DNA of 64,000 nucleotides, taken from assembly GCA_003554945.1 (NCBI GenBank), contig PWHN01000050.1, positions 32,066 to 96,065 on the forward strand, in the 5' to 3' direction. Shown here piece by piece: positions 56,304-64,000 of the stretch. The stretch is from a bacterium (GTDB taxonomy: Bacteria > T1Sed10-126). A program made the position numbers and the translations under genes. Position 1 is the first letter of the stretch; the number at the start of each line of letters is the position of its first letter. Under the pieces are notes generated by a model. The model was not told where the DNA came from. It ran no database searches and worked only from the letters and a program-made list of their open reading frames with translations.

Positions 56304-56834
56304 ATGAAAAAATACCTGATCAACGCCTTCGGACGCGACCGGCCAGGACTGGTCGCAGCTATTACCCGCTGCCTCTATGAAAATCAAGCCAATCTCGGCG
56401 ACCTGCAAATGACTCGCCTGGGTGGCGTATTTGCGCTACTGCTCGAGTTCTACCTCCCCCCGGAAAACGAAGCCGGGGTTAGCTCTGCACTGGAGGCGGT
56501 CGGCGAGCACCAATCGCTGGAAATAAACCTTGTCCCTGCCGCACCATACCAGAGCGATCGCGGCAAGGAAAAACCAAATCACATTATCACCCTTTATGGC
56601 GCCGACAAACCGGGCATCGTTTATGAACTAACCAGGACTCTTGGGCAGCTTGACGTTAATATCGTTAACCTTGAGACCCGGCTGGCCGAAGAGGAAGAAC
56701 TTTACCTGATGGTCCTCGAAGTCCATCGGCCGGATGAACTTTCCCCGGAAAAAATGACCGAGCAACTGAAAAAAACTGCTGGGCAAATCGACACCCACTT
56801 GGAAATCCGTCCCTTCGACCCACCGGAGCTTTAA
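56304..56834 (+). CDS. Tandem ACT-domain protein, GcvR-like
   Basis: 176 residues made of two ACT domains: first MKKYLINAFGRDRPGLVAAI (1-20) to about 75, second IITLYGADKPGIVYELTRTL to the C-terminus. Each starts with the ligand-binding D-[RK]-P-G turn. Resembles the glycine cleavage repressor protein GcvR. It binds an amino acid and likely modulates a partner; target unknown. ATG at 56304 with GGAGG 7 nt upstream; an in-frame earlier ATG lies upstream of any ribosome site. Followed by def after 7 bp. Confidence 0.85.
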   Translation: MKKYLINAFGRDRPGLVAAITRCLYENQANLGDLQMTRLGGVFALLLEFYLPPENEAGVSSALEAVGEHQSLEINLVPAAPYQSDRGKEKPNHIITLYGADKPGIVYELTRTLGQLDVNIVNLETRLAEEEELYLMVLEVHRPDELSPEKMTEQLKKTAGQIDTHLEIRPFDPPEL

Positions 56835-56841
56835 CTCAACC

Positions 56842-57336
56842 ATGGCTGTTCGCGAGATTATTACGTTACCCGACCCGATTCTCAAACAACCCGCCGAACC
56901 GGTCGAGGAGATCACACCAAAGATAAAACAGCTTTTTACCAACCTCAGCGATACTACCGATGCTTCACCCGGTTTTGCCCTCGCCGCCCCACAAATCGGC
57001 GTCCTCAAGCGTGTTATCTGCGTTGACGTCGACCAGGCCAAGCGTGACTCGCCGACCAATCATGGCAAAGTTATCCTATACAACCCTCAGGTAGAAGAAG
57101 GTAAAGACCCCGTAATCAACCGGGAAGGCTGTCTCAGCATTCCATCTTATACCGGCGATGTGCGCCGTTTTCAGGAAATTGAGGTCAGCGGCTATAACCT
57201 GGAAGGTGAGAAACTAACCCTTAACTCGCAAGGCTGGGAAGCGGTCGCCTTCCAACACGAAATTGACCACCTGGACGGTATCCTCTTCCTCGATCGCATC
57301 ACCTCCATCGAGGACGACCTCTTCCACCGCAAATAA
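56842..57336 (+). CDS. def: Peptide deformylase
   Basis: Removes the formyl group of nascent proteins. 164 residues: motif 1 GFALAAPQ (44-51), motif 2 EGCLS (96-100) with the metal Cys98, and motif 3 QHEIDHLDG with His139, Glu140 and His143. The first motif is normally GxGxAAxQ; here the second Gly is Ala46, an uncommon change near the active site. Metal ligands are intact, so activity is likely. Second gene after the ACT-domain gene. Confidence 0.93.
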   Translation: MAVREIITLPDPILKQPAEPVEEITPKIKQLFTNLSDTTDASPGFALAAPQIGVLKRVICVDVDQAKRDSPTNHGKVILYNPQVEEGKDPVINREGCLSIPSYTGDVRRFQEIEVSGYNLEGEKLTLNSQGWEAVAFQHEIDHLDGILFLDRITSIEDDLFHRK

Positions 57337-57344
57337 CTCTAATA

Positions 57345-57500
57345 TAGTTGGCCGGTTTGTTAGTTGGCTGGTTGGCTGGTTCGCTAGTTAGCTAGGAATA
57401 TCATACTGGTCCACTGGATTTTTATCATTTTTTTTGTGCTGTCTTAACAGCACCCTGGCGAAGCATTTCACCAGGCACCGGTGGGGCGCTTTTAAATTCA
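57345..57500. repeat. Composite repeat, copy B, between def and the NlpC/P60 gene
   Basis: GTTGGCTG array (57345-57400), ATCATACTGGTCCACTG, a T-run, the hairpin GTGCTGT/ACAGCAC (57436-57442/57447-57453), a CCTGG/CCAGG hairpin, and GGTGGGGCGC. Matches the arrangement at 53921-54060. The remainder to 57615 is C/T-rich low-complexity units of CGCACTT and CTTCTCG type; no gene. Confidence 0.7.
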
Positions 57501-57615
57501 CTCCCTGCACCCGGCGCCCAGCGCTCCTCGCCTCTCGCACTTAAGTCATGCGGTTTTTCGCTTCTCGCCCTGTCGCTCATTCGCTCCTCGCACTTTCGCT
57601 TCTCGCACTGGCGCC

Positions 57616-58320
57616 CTACCTCCCCGGTATCCGACCAAAACCAACCGTCCTTTCCTCGTAATACTCCCGGTCCCGGGAAACAACAATCACCCCATAACTT
57701 CGACTGGCATGCACAAATTCACTCTCCCCCAGGTAGACACCAATATGGTCCGCTTCCTCCACCCGGTTAAACTGAAAAAATATCAGATCACCCGGCTCTA
57801 ACTCCTCCGCCTCGATCTCTTCAGACCACTCGTCCAGTTCAACCACCGTGCGCGGCATCTCCGGCTCATCAAACACCCAGTTCACCAGACCGCTGCAGTC
57901 AAATCCTTCTTCCGGCCCCTCGCCGCCCCAGCGATAGGGCACACCGCGCACACCGTTAATCCGCGATCGCAACTCCTCCTCCGTCAACGGCTTCCCGGCT
58001 CGACGCTCAGGCTCCTCTACCTCCCGCACCTCAATCTCTTCCACCACTTCAAAATAACCTATCTCCTCTTCACGCAACAGCTCCTTAACTTCCCGCAGTT
58101 CTTCCGATTCAAGCACCGCTGTCCGCACTCCCGTCGTTCCACCGGGCCGCTCCTCAAGCTCCACCTCAACCCCCAGCTCTTCCATCTCTATTCGTCGCGC
58201 TTGGACGTTATCTTCCTTCCGGTAAGCCCCCACCTGCAGCCGCATACCACCATACAACTCCCCACTACTTAAAAATATAACAATAAAAATAATACCAGCC
58301 GTCACCATTGAGCGCTTCAT
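57616..58320 (-). CDS. Secreted NlpC/P60 endopeptidase with SPOR-like region
   Basis: About 234 residues. N-terminal membrane segment or signal (about 4-19), a SPOR-like fold (MRLQVGAYRKEDNVQARRI to about 95), an acidic linker, and an NlpC/P60 domain (about 115-234) with catalytic Cys142 (GFDCSGLVNW), His192 (DHIGVYLG) and a third polar residue His204 (FVHASRSYG). It cleaves peptidoglycan stem peptides. The ATG at 58320 has GGAGGG 9 nt upstream; a start 15 codons earlier was rejected. Monocistronic. Confidence 0.88.
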   Translation of the reverse strand: MKRSMVTAGIIFIVIFLSSGELYGGMRLQVGAYRKEDNVQARRIEMEELGVEVELEERPGGTTGVRTAVLESEELREVKELLREEEIGYFEVVEEIEVREVEEPERRAGKPLTEEELRSRINGVRGVPYRWGGEGPEEGFDCSGLVNWVFDEPEMPRTVVELDEWSEEIEAEELEPGDLIFFQFNRVEEADHIGVYLGESEFVHASRSYGVIVVSRDREYYEERTVGFGRIPGR

Positions 58321-58390
58321 CAGATATATCCCTCCACTCTCTAAAATCGACATCTCCCCCACCAACCTAAACCAACTTCCAACACCAGTT

Positions 58391-58428
58391 CCCTCTCCCC
58401 TGGAGGGAGAGGGTTAGGGTGAGGGGGA
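58391..58428. repeat. Second copy of the CCCTCTCCCC hairpin repeat core
   Basis: CCCTCTCCCC-TGGAGGGAGAGGG then TTAGGGTGAGGGGGA, almost identical to 14677-14715 but lacking the outer CCTCTCCGAAAAG ends. It lies in the 220-bp gap before the ThiE-like gene, which otherwise shows nothing notable. Confidence 0.7.
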
Positions 58429-58542
58429 AAGATGCGGTAAAAGATTCTAAAATTCGTTTGTGGGGGTTGAAACACCAAGATATGAACTGTAAACTATCCT
58501 GAGATGTTATCCGAAGAAAATATTTCCGACCTGGTGATCTAT

Positions 58543-59160
58543 ATGAAACTGCCGCGCTACATTGCCTTTGCCGACCAAGTATGCTGTCCGGAGACGCTAC
58601 CAGCACGGATCAATCGTCTTTATCAACTCGGAGTCCCTGCTGTTCGCCTGCGCGTTCCTGAGGCTAGCGACAGGCAGAAGCTGGACTGGCTTCAAAAAAT
58701 AAAAAAGCCGGCCGGCTCCCTGCTGCTTGTCAGCGACCGGCCCGACCTCGCCCGGCTCTCCTCTGCTGACGGCGTCCACCTAACTGCCGGCGGGCTCGAT
58801 GCTTTCAGCGTCCGACGACTGCTGAACGACAGTTTTCTCGTCGGCGCCTCAACCCACAGCCTGACCGAAGTTCGCAACGCCGCTTCGCTGGGCCTCGATT
58901 ACGTTATCTTCAGTCCTATCTTCCCGACTCCCAGCAAGCCTGATCTAAAGGAAAAGGACTGTCACGGGCTGGAAGGTCTACAGCAAGCGGCCGAAGCGAC
59001 TTCTTTGCCCGTTTATGCACTGGGCGAAATAACCGCTGAAAGAATCCCCGCCTGCCTGCAGGCCGGCGCTTATGGCGCCGCCGGCATCAGCGCTCTCTTC
59101 GCCCCCACCGACCCCACCAAAAACTGGAAAAAAATAAAATCAGCTCTTAATGAATTATAA
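58543..59160 (+). CDS. Thiamine-phosphate synthase family (ThiE/TenI-like) protein
   Basis: About 205 residues, TIM-barrel. Landmarks: LLLVSDRPDLARLSSADGVHL (pyrophosphate/pyrimidine side, DGVHL), VGASTHSLTEV, GLDYVIFSPIFPTPSK and VYALGEITAERIPACLQAG. ThiE normally has GGI in the penultimate motif; here it is GEI, and the lysines and arginines expected for pyrophosphate binding are fewer, so it may be TenI-type or a paralogue. A start at 58504 would add 13 residues; only the ATG at 58543 has GGTG nearby. Confidence 0.75.
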   Translation: MKLPRYIAFADQVCCPETLPARINRLYQLGVPAVRLRVPEASDRQKLDWLQKIKKPAGSLLLVSDRPDLARLSSADGVHLTAGGLDAFSVRRLLNDSFLVGASTHSLTEVRNAASLGLDYVIFSPIFPTPSKPDLKEKDCHGLEGLQQAAEATSLPVYALGEITAERIPACLQAGAYGAAGISALFAPTDPTKNWKKIKSALNEL

Positions 59161-59214
59161 GAACTTACGCCCACTCGCCCGCTCCCCCCATCGCCCCATC
59201 GCCATTTCACGCCA

Positions 59215-61035
59215 CTACAAACTCTGATACTCATGCAGTCGCTGATAGGTCTCCGACGTCTCTAAAAGCTCACCGTGGGGACCAATCGCTTCAATTGTCC
59301 GATCGGCAAGCACCACTATCCTGTCGACGTGCTGCACCGTCGCCAGAGCGTGAGAAATGGTAACCAGCGTCAAATCCTTCGGCAGCTTCCCAATCGCCCG
59401 CAGAATCGCCTCCTCGGACTCGCTGTCCACGTCCGAGGTTGCCTCATCCAAAACTAGGAGGTCAGGCTCATCGACCAGCGCCCGGGCCAGCGTCACCCGC
59501 TGCGCCTGGCCGCCCGAAAGCCGCACTCCCCGCTCACCGACTCGAGTTGCAAACCCCTCCGGTAGCTCTTCTATAAATTTCAACGCCTCCGCCTGCTTCG
59601 CCGCCCGGCGGATTTCTGTTTCAGATATCGACTTCCTGCCGTAGATTATATTATCAGCTATCGTCGCGTCGAAAAGTATCGGCGCCTGAGTTACCAGGCC
59701 AAACATACGCCGGTAGGCCCGAACATCAAACTCCCGCAGGTCCTCACCGTCCAGCGTTAACCGCCCCTCGGTCGGGTCGTAAAAACGCATCAGCAGGTCT
59801 ATCGTCGTTGATTTACCCGCGCCGCTGGCACCAACAAAAGCAATCCGTTCCCCACGCTCAATCTCTAAATCAAGATCGTGCAAGGCATATTCGCTGATGT
59901 TCGGATATTGAAAACTTACATCCTCAAATTTTATTGCCCGTTCAAAGACAGGCTGACGGCCGTTTGAATCCATCAGGGAGTACTGTTTCCTGGTTTCAGC
60001 AAAAATAACCTGGACCCGCTCGGCAGCTCCACGCGCCGACTGCAGGTCAGTATAGACACCGGAAACCTTACGCAACGGCTTGTAAACCCAGAAGAGCGAG
60101 ACGACAAAGACAATCAGTCCGTGCGGACTGAGCACTTCCCACTTAAATATCATCAATCCGCCCAGGTAGAGCACACCGATACCGACCGCATAAATCAAAA
60201 GATGAAGTACCGACTTAAGTCCTTTGTCGGCGACAATCTTGCGCCGCCTTTTGCGATAAAACTGCTCGTTTCGCTTCTGAAAATAATCCTTTTCGTCCTC
60301 TTCAGTGCCCAGCGACTTAACCAGTTTAATGCCGGCAAAACGTTCCTGCATCAAACTCACCATATCGCCCAGCACATCCTGCGACTGGCGGCTGTATTTT
60401 TTTATCTTCTGTCCTACTTTCGCGACAATTGCCGCACAAATAGGAATGATTATAAAAGCCGGGGCCAGTATCGGAGCGGCATAAAGAGCCACAGCAACGA
60501 CAAAAATTATCTCCATCGGCGACTGCGCAAGTTGGCGGATTGCCCCGTTAATCGCGGACTTTAGCCGGTTCACGTCGGAGGCTACCCGGCTCATCAAATC
60601 GCCCACGTTGCGCGTCTCAAAAAAACTCAACGGCCGGTCCATTATATCGTCATACAACTCCTGGCGGATATCCTTGGTCACCGCCAGGGCCAGCACCTTC
60701 ATTGTCACCTTGTTCCCCAGTTCAGCCAAAATCTCCACGCCCAGGATGAAAAACGCAACCACCAGGACAGCCTGGAGAATCTGAAACGGGGTCCCCTCCA
60801 TTACGGTAAACACGTGTCCTTCGGGCAGGTAGTAGGGAATTCGGGGCACTTCAATCGTCAGCCGGTGCTGAATGTCTCCCTCAAAAATTTCCCGGGTAAC
60901 TTCATGCAGCAGGTAAAGAACCCCTCCATGGGAAAGCCCGTAAGCAAACATTGAGAAGAGGGCAAAGACCACCCAGTACCAGTAGTGCTTGAGCCGTTTC
61001 CACATCCATTTCATAAATTCCCAGGTCGATCCCAT
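59215..61035 (-). CDS. msbA: ABC exporter, MsbA-like lipid flippase
   Basis: About 606 residues, a half-transporter with membrane domain fused to an ATPase. Six membrane helices; the first periplasmic loop (about 45-85) is longer than usual. ATPase: Walker A GASGAGKS (about 402-409), signature LSGGQAQR, Walker B LLVLDEATSDVDSE and a switch His (TISHALATV). Closest to MsbA or other multidrug/lipid half-transporters. The neighbouring GT9 genes make lipid A-core export the likely role, but substrate is inferred. ATG at 61035 with GGTG 7 nt upstream. Confidence 0.87.
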   Translation of the reverse strand: MGSTWEFMKWMWKRLKHYWYWVVFALFSMFAYGLSHGGVLYLLHEVTREIFEGDIQHRLTIEVPRIPYYLPEGHVFTVMEGTPFQILQAVLVVAFFILGVEILAELGNKVTMKVLALAVTKDIRQELYDDIMDRPLSFFETRNVGDLMSRVASDVNRLKSAINGAIRQLAQSPMEIIFVVAVALYAAPILAPAFIIIPICAAIVAKVGQKIKKYSRQSQDVLGDMVSLMQERFAGIKLVKSLGTEEDEKDYFQKRNEQFYRKRRRKIVADKGLKSVLHLLIYAVGIGVLYLGGLMIFKWEVLSPHGLIVFVVSLFWVYKPLRKVSGVYTDLQSARGAAERVQVIFAETRKQYSLMDSNGRQPVFERAIKFEDVSFQYPNISEYALHDLDLEIERGERIAFVGASGAGKSTTIDLLMRFYDPTEGRLTLDGEDLREFDVRAYRRMFGLVTQAPILFDATIADNIIYGRKSISETEIRRAAKQAEALKFIEELPEGFATRVGERGVRLSGGQAQRVTLARALVDEPDLLVLDEATSDVDSESEEAILRAIGKLPKDLTLVTISHALATVQHVDRIVVLADRTIEAIGPHGELLETSETYQRLHEYQSL

Positions 61036-61106
61036 CAAATATCACCAATTATTTTCTTAAAATTTTTACTCCATTTTTTCATTTTTCACCCAAAAAAGGG
61101 ACCATC

Positions 61107-61115
61107 ATTATAGCA
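61107..61115 (-). promoter_or_regulatory. Extended -10 promoter for the MsbA-like gene
   Basis: Minus strand TGCTATAAT (61115-61107), a perfect -10 with extended TGn, 72 nt before the msbA ATG. No good -35 was seen, consistent with an extended -10 type. Confidence 0.6.
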
Positions 61116-61170
61116 AAAAAATTGCCTTTATGTACTTCTCAATCCCTTCTGCCAATTTTCCTTTTTATCT

Positions 61171-62169
61171 TTACTGCCACACTTTTTCAGACGCCGTTAA
61201 AACATCAGCCACTTCAATTTCTTCCAGACAGCGATACCTTTTCTCCTCCAGTGGACATTCCCTCTCAAAGCAGGGACTGCATTCAACCCCCGCATAAACC
61301 ACGGCCGTATGCTTACCCAGCGGCGAGGTGAGCTGCGGGCTGCTGGAACCAAAAATCCCCACCGTCGGCGTCCCCAGTCCGGCCGCCAGATGCATTAATC
61401 CCGAGTCGTTAGCGACGACCAGAGCCGCTCCGGCCAGCACATCCATACACTCGTCCAGCGATGTCTCGCCGGCCAGATTTACAGACTTTACGCTTTTGCC
61501 GGCAAGTTCAAATATTTCATCCGCCAGCCGGCGCTCCGCCTCCACCCCCAGGGCTACCACCGGCAGCTCGTGTCTCTTTACCAGCTCGTTCAAAAAACGA
61601 CCGAACTTCGCCGGCGGCCAGCGTTTCGCCGGTCCATAGGCGGCTCCGGGATGAATTGCCATGTAATTTCCAGCGCCGACAATTTCTTCACCCTTCTCTT
61701 GCTCTGCCGTCATCTGTGGCGCCGGAAGCTCTTCCGGTTCTTCGATAAGTCCACCGGCCGCCCGGTAGAATAGCCTCCCGTGATGAATCTGTCGATCAGC
61801 GCCACGCATTGGCGTCGGATCGGTGAAAAGAAAACTGCGCCAGCGTGTCCCTAACCCGTAGCGGCGCGGAATTCCCGACAACCAGGCCTGAATGGCCGTT
61901 CGCCACGATTTCGGCAATACAACCAGTGCTGTATATCCTCTTTCACGAACTTCTTTCGGATAAATATAAGTTTTGCCGGGCAACTCCCAGACTCGCCTCA
62001 CCGACGGCGAGCGCCGGTAGACGGAAGCCACCGAACCACGGCAGACGACGTCGACTTTACCACGTCCGTCACGCTCAGCCAGTTCCTGCAGAGCAGGCAG
62101 CGACATCACGGCGTCTCCAACCCAGTTCGGCCCCCGAACCAGTATCTTTTCTTCATTGTCTTCTCTCAT
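61171..62169 (-). CDS. waaF: LPS heptosyltransferase II-like glycosyltransferase (GT9)
   Basis: About 332 residues. Opens with KILVRGPNWVGDAVMSLPAL, the WaaF-type signature, and has YMAIHPGAAYGPAKRWP and NDSGLMHLAAGLGTPTVGIFG for the ADP-sugar donor. The C-terminal CSPCFERECP cysteine-rich segment matches WaaF. Adds a heptose (or related sugar) to the LPS core. An ATG at 62199 would add ten residues, but GGAG lies 5 nt before the ATG at 62169. Divergent from a second GT9 gene. Confidence 0.9.
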   Translation of the reverse strand: MREDNEEKILVRGPNWVGDAVMSLPALQELAERDGRGKVDVVCRGSVASVYRRSPSVRRVWELPGKTYIYPKEVRERGYTALVVLPKSWRTAIQAWLSGIPRRYGLGTRWRSFLFTDPTPMRGADRQIHHGRLFYRAAGGLIEEPEELPAPQMTAEQEKGEEIVGAGNYMAIHPGAAYGPAKRWPPAKFGRFLNELVKRHELPVVALGVEAERRLADEIFELAGKSVKSVNLAGETSLDECMDVLAGAALVVANDSGLMHLAAGLGTPTVGIFGSSSPQLTSPLGKHTAVVYAGVECSPCFERECPLEEKRYRCLEEIEVADVLTASEKVWQ

Positions 62170-62264
62170 CTTTACTCCATCCTCTGCCACAATTTTCATT
62201 ACACATTATCTCTTTTTCAAACGGCTCTGTTGAAATCCTTTTTACTATCTAAGAGAGCAAATTA

Positions 62265-62392
62265 GGCTACTCGAAGGTGTTTGATGGATTTATAGCTGGC
62301 AATAGATCCTGGAGGATCTGATTATTGCCAGATATACCTCGGAGATTGACCGGAGGCCAATCAAGAATGAGTCCCAACACCTTTGAGTAGCC
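62265..62392 (+). ncRNA. Structured RNA-like element, copy 2 (HEARO/omega-RNA-like)
   Basis: Outer stem GGCTACTCGAAGGTGTT (62265-62281) with AACACCTTTGAGTAGCC (62376-62392), 17 bp with one G-U. Inside: GGATTTATA (62286-62294), stem CTGGCAAT/ATTGCCAG (62296-62303/62324-62331) capped by AGATCC/GGATCT, then TATACCTCGGA (62333-62343), stem GATTGACC/GGCCAATC (62344-62362) and AAGAATGA (62363-62370). Same unpaired blocks as copy 1 but different stems. Lies in the divergent gap between two glycosyltransferase genes. Confidence 0.7.
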
Positions 62393-62507
62393 GTCTTCAG
62401 CTCAAACTACGCCAAACATTTTTGATACTTCATTTTTCCATATTTTGCCTATATTTGCAAAGGTAACTGATTTCACCGGTCTCCACTGGAAACAAAATTA
62501 ATGACCA

Positions 62508-62516
62508 TGTTATAAT
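62508..62516 (+). promoter_or_regulatory. Extended -10 promoter for the second GT9 gene
   Basis: TGTTATAAT, a perfect -10 with extended TGn, 144 nt before the ATG at 62660. The -35 is weak. Nothing else recognisable in 62393-62659 apart from a CTTATTT/AAATAAG inverted repeat near 62580-62600. Confidence 0.5.
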
Positions 62517-62659
62517 CCGTTTCCCATGCATAAACTAAAGTTGCTCAGTGCTTTCGCTCGATGAAAGGGAGACCAGGTCTTATTTCGGAATGAGAAAATA
62601 AGCTATAGGTTATCCTGCTTACAAACCGCAAAATTTTAGTCCAAAAGGTGTTCCATTTT

Positions 62660-63745
62660 ATGCCCTCAATTCCTCAACCACCTGAAAACTTCAAAAATTT
62701 CCGGGTGATGGAAAATATCGGCGAACATCTTCCACTGCCCGACTGCAATCTAAAAACACAGATTCAACCCCGGGACTCAGTACTGCTTCTCCGGCTCAGC
62801 GCCCTCGGCGACTCGATCCGGCTGCTCCCGGCGGTAGAATACTTGCGCCGAAACAATCACCGCGGAGAGATCGGCGTTGCCGTCGAACCACCACTGGAGC
62901 AACTTTTTGAAAATTACCCGCGAATCAACCACGTCCATTCCCTGCCCCTGAAGTCAGCCCATAAATCCCCCCGGCAGTTATTAAAAAAAATAACCTCGCT
63001 GCGGCGGCAAAAATATGACTGGCTTTTTGACTGCCACGGGCTGTTCAAAAGCGGCCTGGTCAGCTTCTTTTCAAGGGCACGGCAGAGAATTGGTCCCCAC
63101 CGCTCAAACAGCAAGGAGGGCAACTTTTTCTTCCAGGAGCGACAAATATCGGCCCAACCCGCAGCCCTGCCGCGAATTTTATTCTACCTCCAGATGCTGC
63201 GTCCTTTTACTAAAAATTTTACCCTGTCACGCTCGCTGATTACCCCACGCGGTTTTTGTTTCACCGATATTGACCAAAAAGTAAAGTTCGCCGCGAAGAA
63301 AAACCCTATTTTAATCCATCCACGCTCCAGCCACGGCCGCTACGGTCAGGCTAAAGAATGGGGCACTAACAATTTCGCGGAGCTAATAGCGCAGATCACC
63401 CAAATTTACGAAGATAAAATTTACATAACCTGGGGGCCGGGGGAACAACAGACTGCCCTGGACATATCGGAAGATTTTTCCAATCAGGTTCAGCCCGCCC
63501 CCGAAACCTCTTCTCTGCTTGATCTTGCCTTCTTGGTCAACCACGCCCGGGCTGTTATCTGTGTCGATACCCTGATCAGCCACCTCGCCGACCTCCAGCA
63601 GACCCCGCTTGTCGTTCTCTATACCGCCTCCAGCTTTCACATCAACGCCCCTCTCTTTGCTCCCTTCCGCTCCCTCACAACCACCGTTAGCAATAAAACT
63701 CCCGACACCACAACCGTCTTCAACGCTCTCAAAGATTTACTCTGA
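62660..63745 (+). CDS. LPS heptosyltransferase I-like glycosyltransferase (GT9)
   Basis: About 361 residues. N-terminal half has LLLRLSALGDSIRLLPAVEY, the WaaC-type signature, YDWLFDCHGLFKSGLVSFFS and RIGPHRSN; C-terminal half has PILIHPRSSHG and ITWGPGEQQTAL, and AVICVDTLISHLADLQQTPLVVLY in place of the usual D-[ST]-[GA]-[LP]-x-H-[LI]-A motif. The first 35 residues precede the fold and are variable. Probably adds the first core heptose, but ordinary GT9 variants cannot be excluded. The ATG at 62660 follows AAGGTG by 9 nt. Confidence 0.82.
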   Translation: MPSIPQPPENFKNFRVMENIGEHLPLPDCNLKTQIQPRDSVLLLRLSALGDSIRLLPAVEYLRRNNHRGEIGVAVEPPLEQLFENYPRINHVHSLPLKSAHKSPRQLLKKITSLRRQKYDWLFDCHGLFKSGLVSFFSRARQRIGPHRSNSKEGNFFFQERQISAQPAALPRILFYLQMLRPFTKNFTLSRSLITPRGFCFTDIDQKVKFAAKKNPILIHPRSSHGRYGQAKEWGTNNFAELIAQITQIYEDKIYITWGPGEQQTALDISEDFSNQVQPAPETSSLLDLAFLVNHARAVICVDTLISHLADLQQTPLVVLYTASSFHINAPLFAPFRSLTTTVSNKTPDTTTVFNALKDLL

Positions 63746-63749
63746 AAAA

Positions 63750-63819
63750 TTAGTTGGCTGGTTGGCTAGTTTCTTAGTTAGCTAGTTGGCTGAGAGCAAA
63801 CCCACCATTGGTCAGCTGG
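63750..63819. repeat. Composite repeat, copy C (GTTGGCTG array)
   Basis: TTAGTTGGCTGGTTGGCTAG and related units, followed by CATTGGTCAGCTGG. It lacks the hairpin part of copies A and B. It lies between the second GT9 gene and the AbrB-type gene. Confidence 0.6.
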
Positions 63820-63878
63820 AAAAACAAATTCTTTACTTTTTTGCGAAAATGTTTTACATTTTAATTGAGGTGATTGAG

Positions 63879-64000
63879 GTGAAAGTTTCCAGCAAGGGGC
63901 AAATAACTATCCCCAAGGAAATACGGGAGAAACTTAACCTGTCGCCGGGAGAAGAAATAGTCTTTGAACAGACCAGGGAAGGCTTTGTGCTCAAACGCAA
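63879..64000 (+). CDS. AbrB/SpoVT/MazE-family DNA-binding protein, N-terminal part
   Basis: The visible 40 residues are a swapped-hairpin AbrB domain: VSSKGQITIPKEIREKLNL followed by SPGEEIVFEQTREGFVLKR. These occur as transition-state regulators or as antitoxins. GTG at 63879 is 6 nt after GAGGTG; in-frame ATG at 63849 and GTG at 63870 are alternatives. The gene runs off the right edge, so the partner, such as a PIN or MazF toxin, cannot be seen. Confidence 0.85.
   Translation, partial: MKVSSKGQITIPKEIREKLNLSPGEEIVFEQTREGFVLKR

Noticed and set aside
57421-57480. Intrinsic terminator after the NlpC/P60 or def gene
   Set aside because: The hairpin GTGCTGT/ACAGCAC has its T-run on the 5' side for the plus strand and A-run on the minus strand, wrong for either gene.

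Overview
The window looks like a chromosomal segment of a diderm, LPS-bearing relative of the Firmicutes, most like Halanaerobiales. That placement is inferred from gene content and order; no search was run. Firmicute-type signatures are the rplU-prp-rpmA-obg-proBA-nadD-yqeK-lytR-rsfS string, the xseA-xseB-ispA-dxs-tlyA-recN string, RNase Y followed by a YmdB-type phosphoesterase and SpoVS, a 3D-domain wall protein and an AbrB-type protein. Outer-membrane signatures are LptD, two LptF/LptG-type permeases, an MsbA-like exporter, two family 9 (heptosyltransferase-like) glycosyltransferases and a SurA/PpiD-like foldase. Acidic tails and insertions (NusG, RpoB, L11) would fit a halophile.

Layout. 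Positions 1-14137 (minus) hold the transcription and translation superoperon secE-nusG-rplKAJL-rpoBC, then rpsL-rpsG-fusA from a separate strong promoter; fusA runs off the left edge. tRNA-Thr and tRNA-Trp precede secE. 14748-21131 (minus) is the cell-shape operon (TPR protein, mreB, mreC, mreD, PBP2, rodA). 21473-28212 carries envelope genes: SurA-like foldase, 3D protein, DUF47 protein, LptF and LptD. 28516-39013 (plus) is a long, tightly overlapping operon from rplU to a nucleosidase-like gene. 39025-44698 mixes LptG, a GAF/HD-GYP protein, an SH3 protein, an iron-type dehydrogenase and an M50 protease. 44691-56005 (minus) is the recN-tlyA-dxs-ispA-xseBA-folD-spoVS-ymdB-rny block. 56304-63745 holds a tandem-ACT protein, peptide deformylase, an NlpC/P60 protein, a ThiE-like protein, the MsbA-like transporter and two glycosyltransferases. 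An AbrB-type gene starts at the right edge.

Most notable observations: (1) two structured elements at about 43.84-43.98 and 62.26-62.39 kb share exact unpaired blocks while all their stems differ in sequence but keep pairing. This is covariation typical of a structured RNA. My best guess is the HEARO/IscB omega-RNA class, without a nearby IscB gene. (2) RNase Y has lost several HD-domain metal or catalytic residues and is probably catalytically dead. (3) Ribosomal protein L10 carries an inserted helix-hairpin-helix domain. (4) Prp protease is encoded beside an L27 that lacks the N-terminal extension Prp normally cleaves. (5) Several intergenic spaces are filled with composite, hairpin-rich dispersed repeats.
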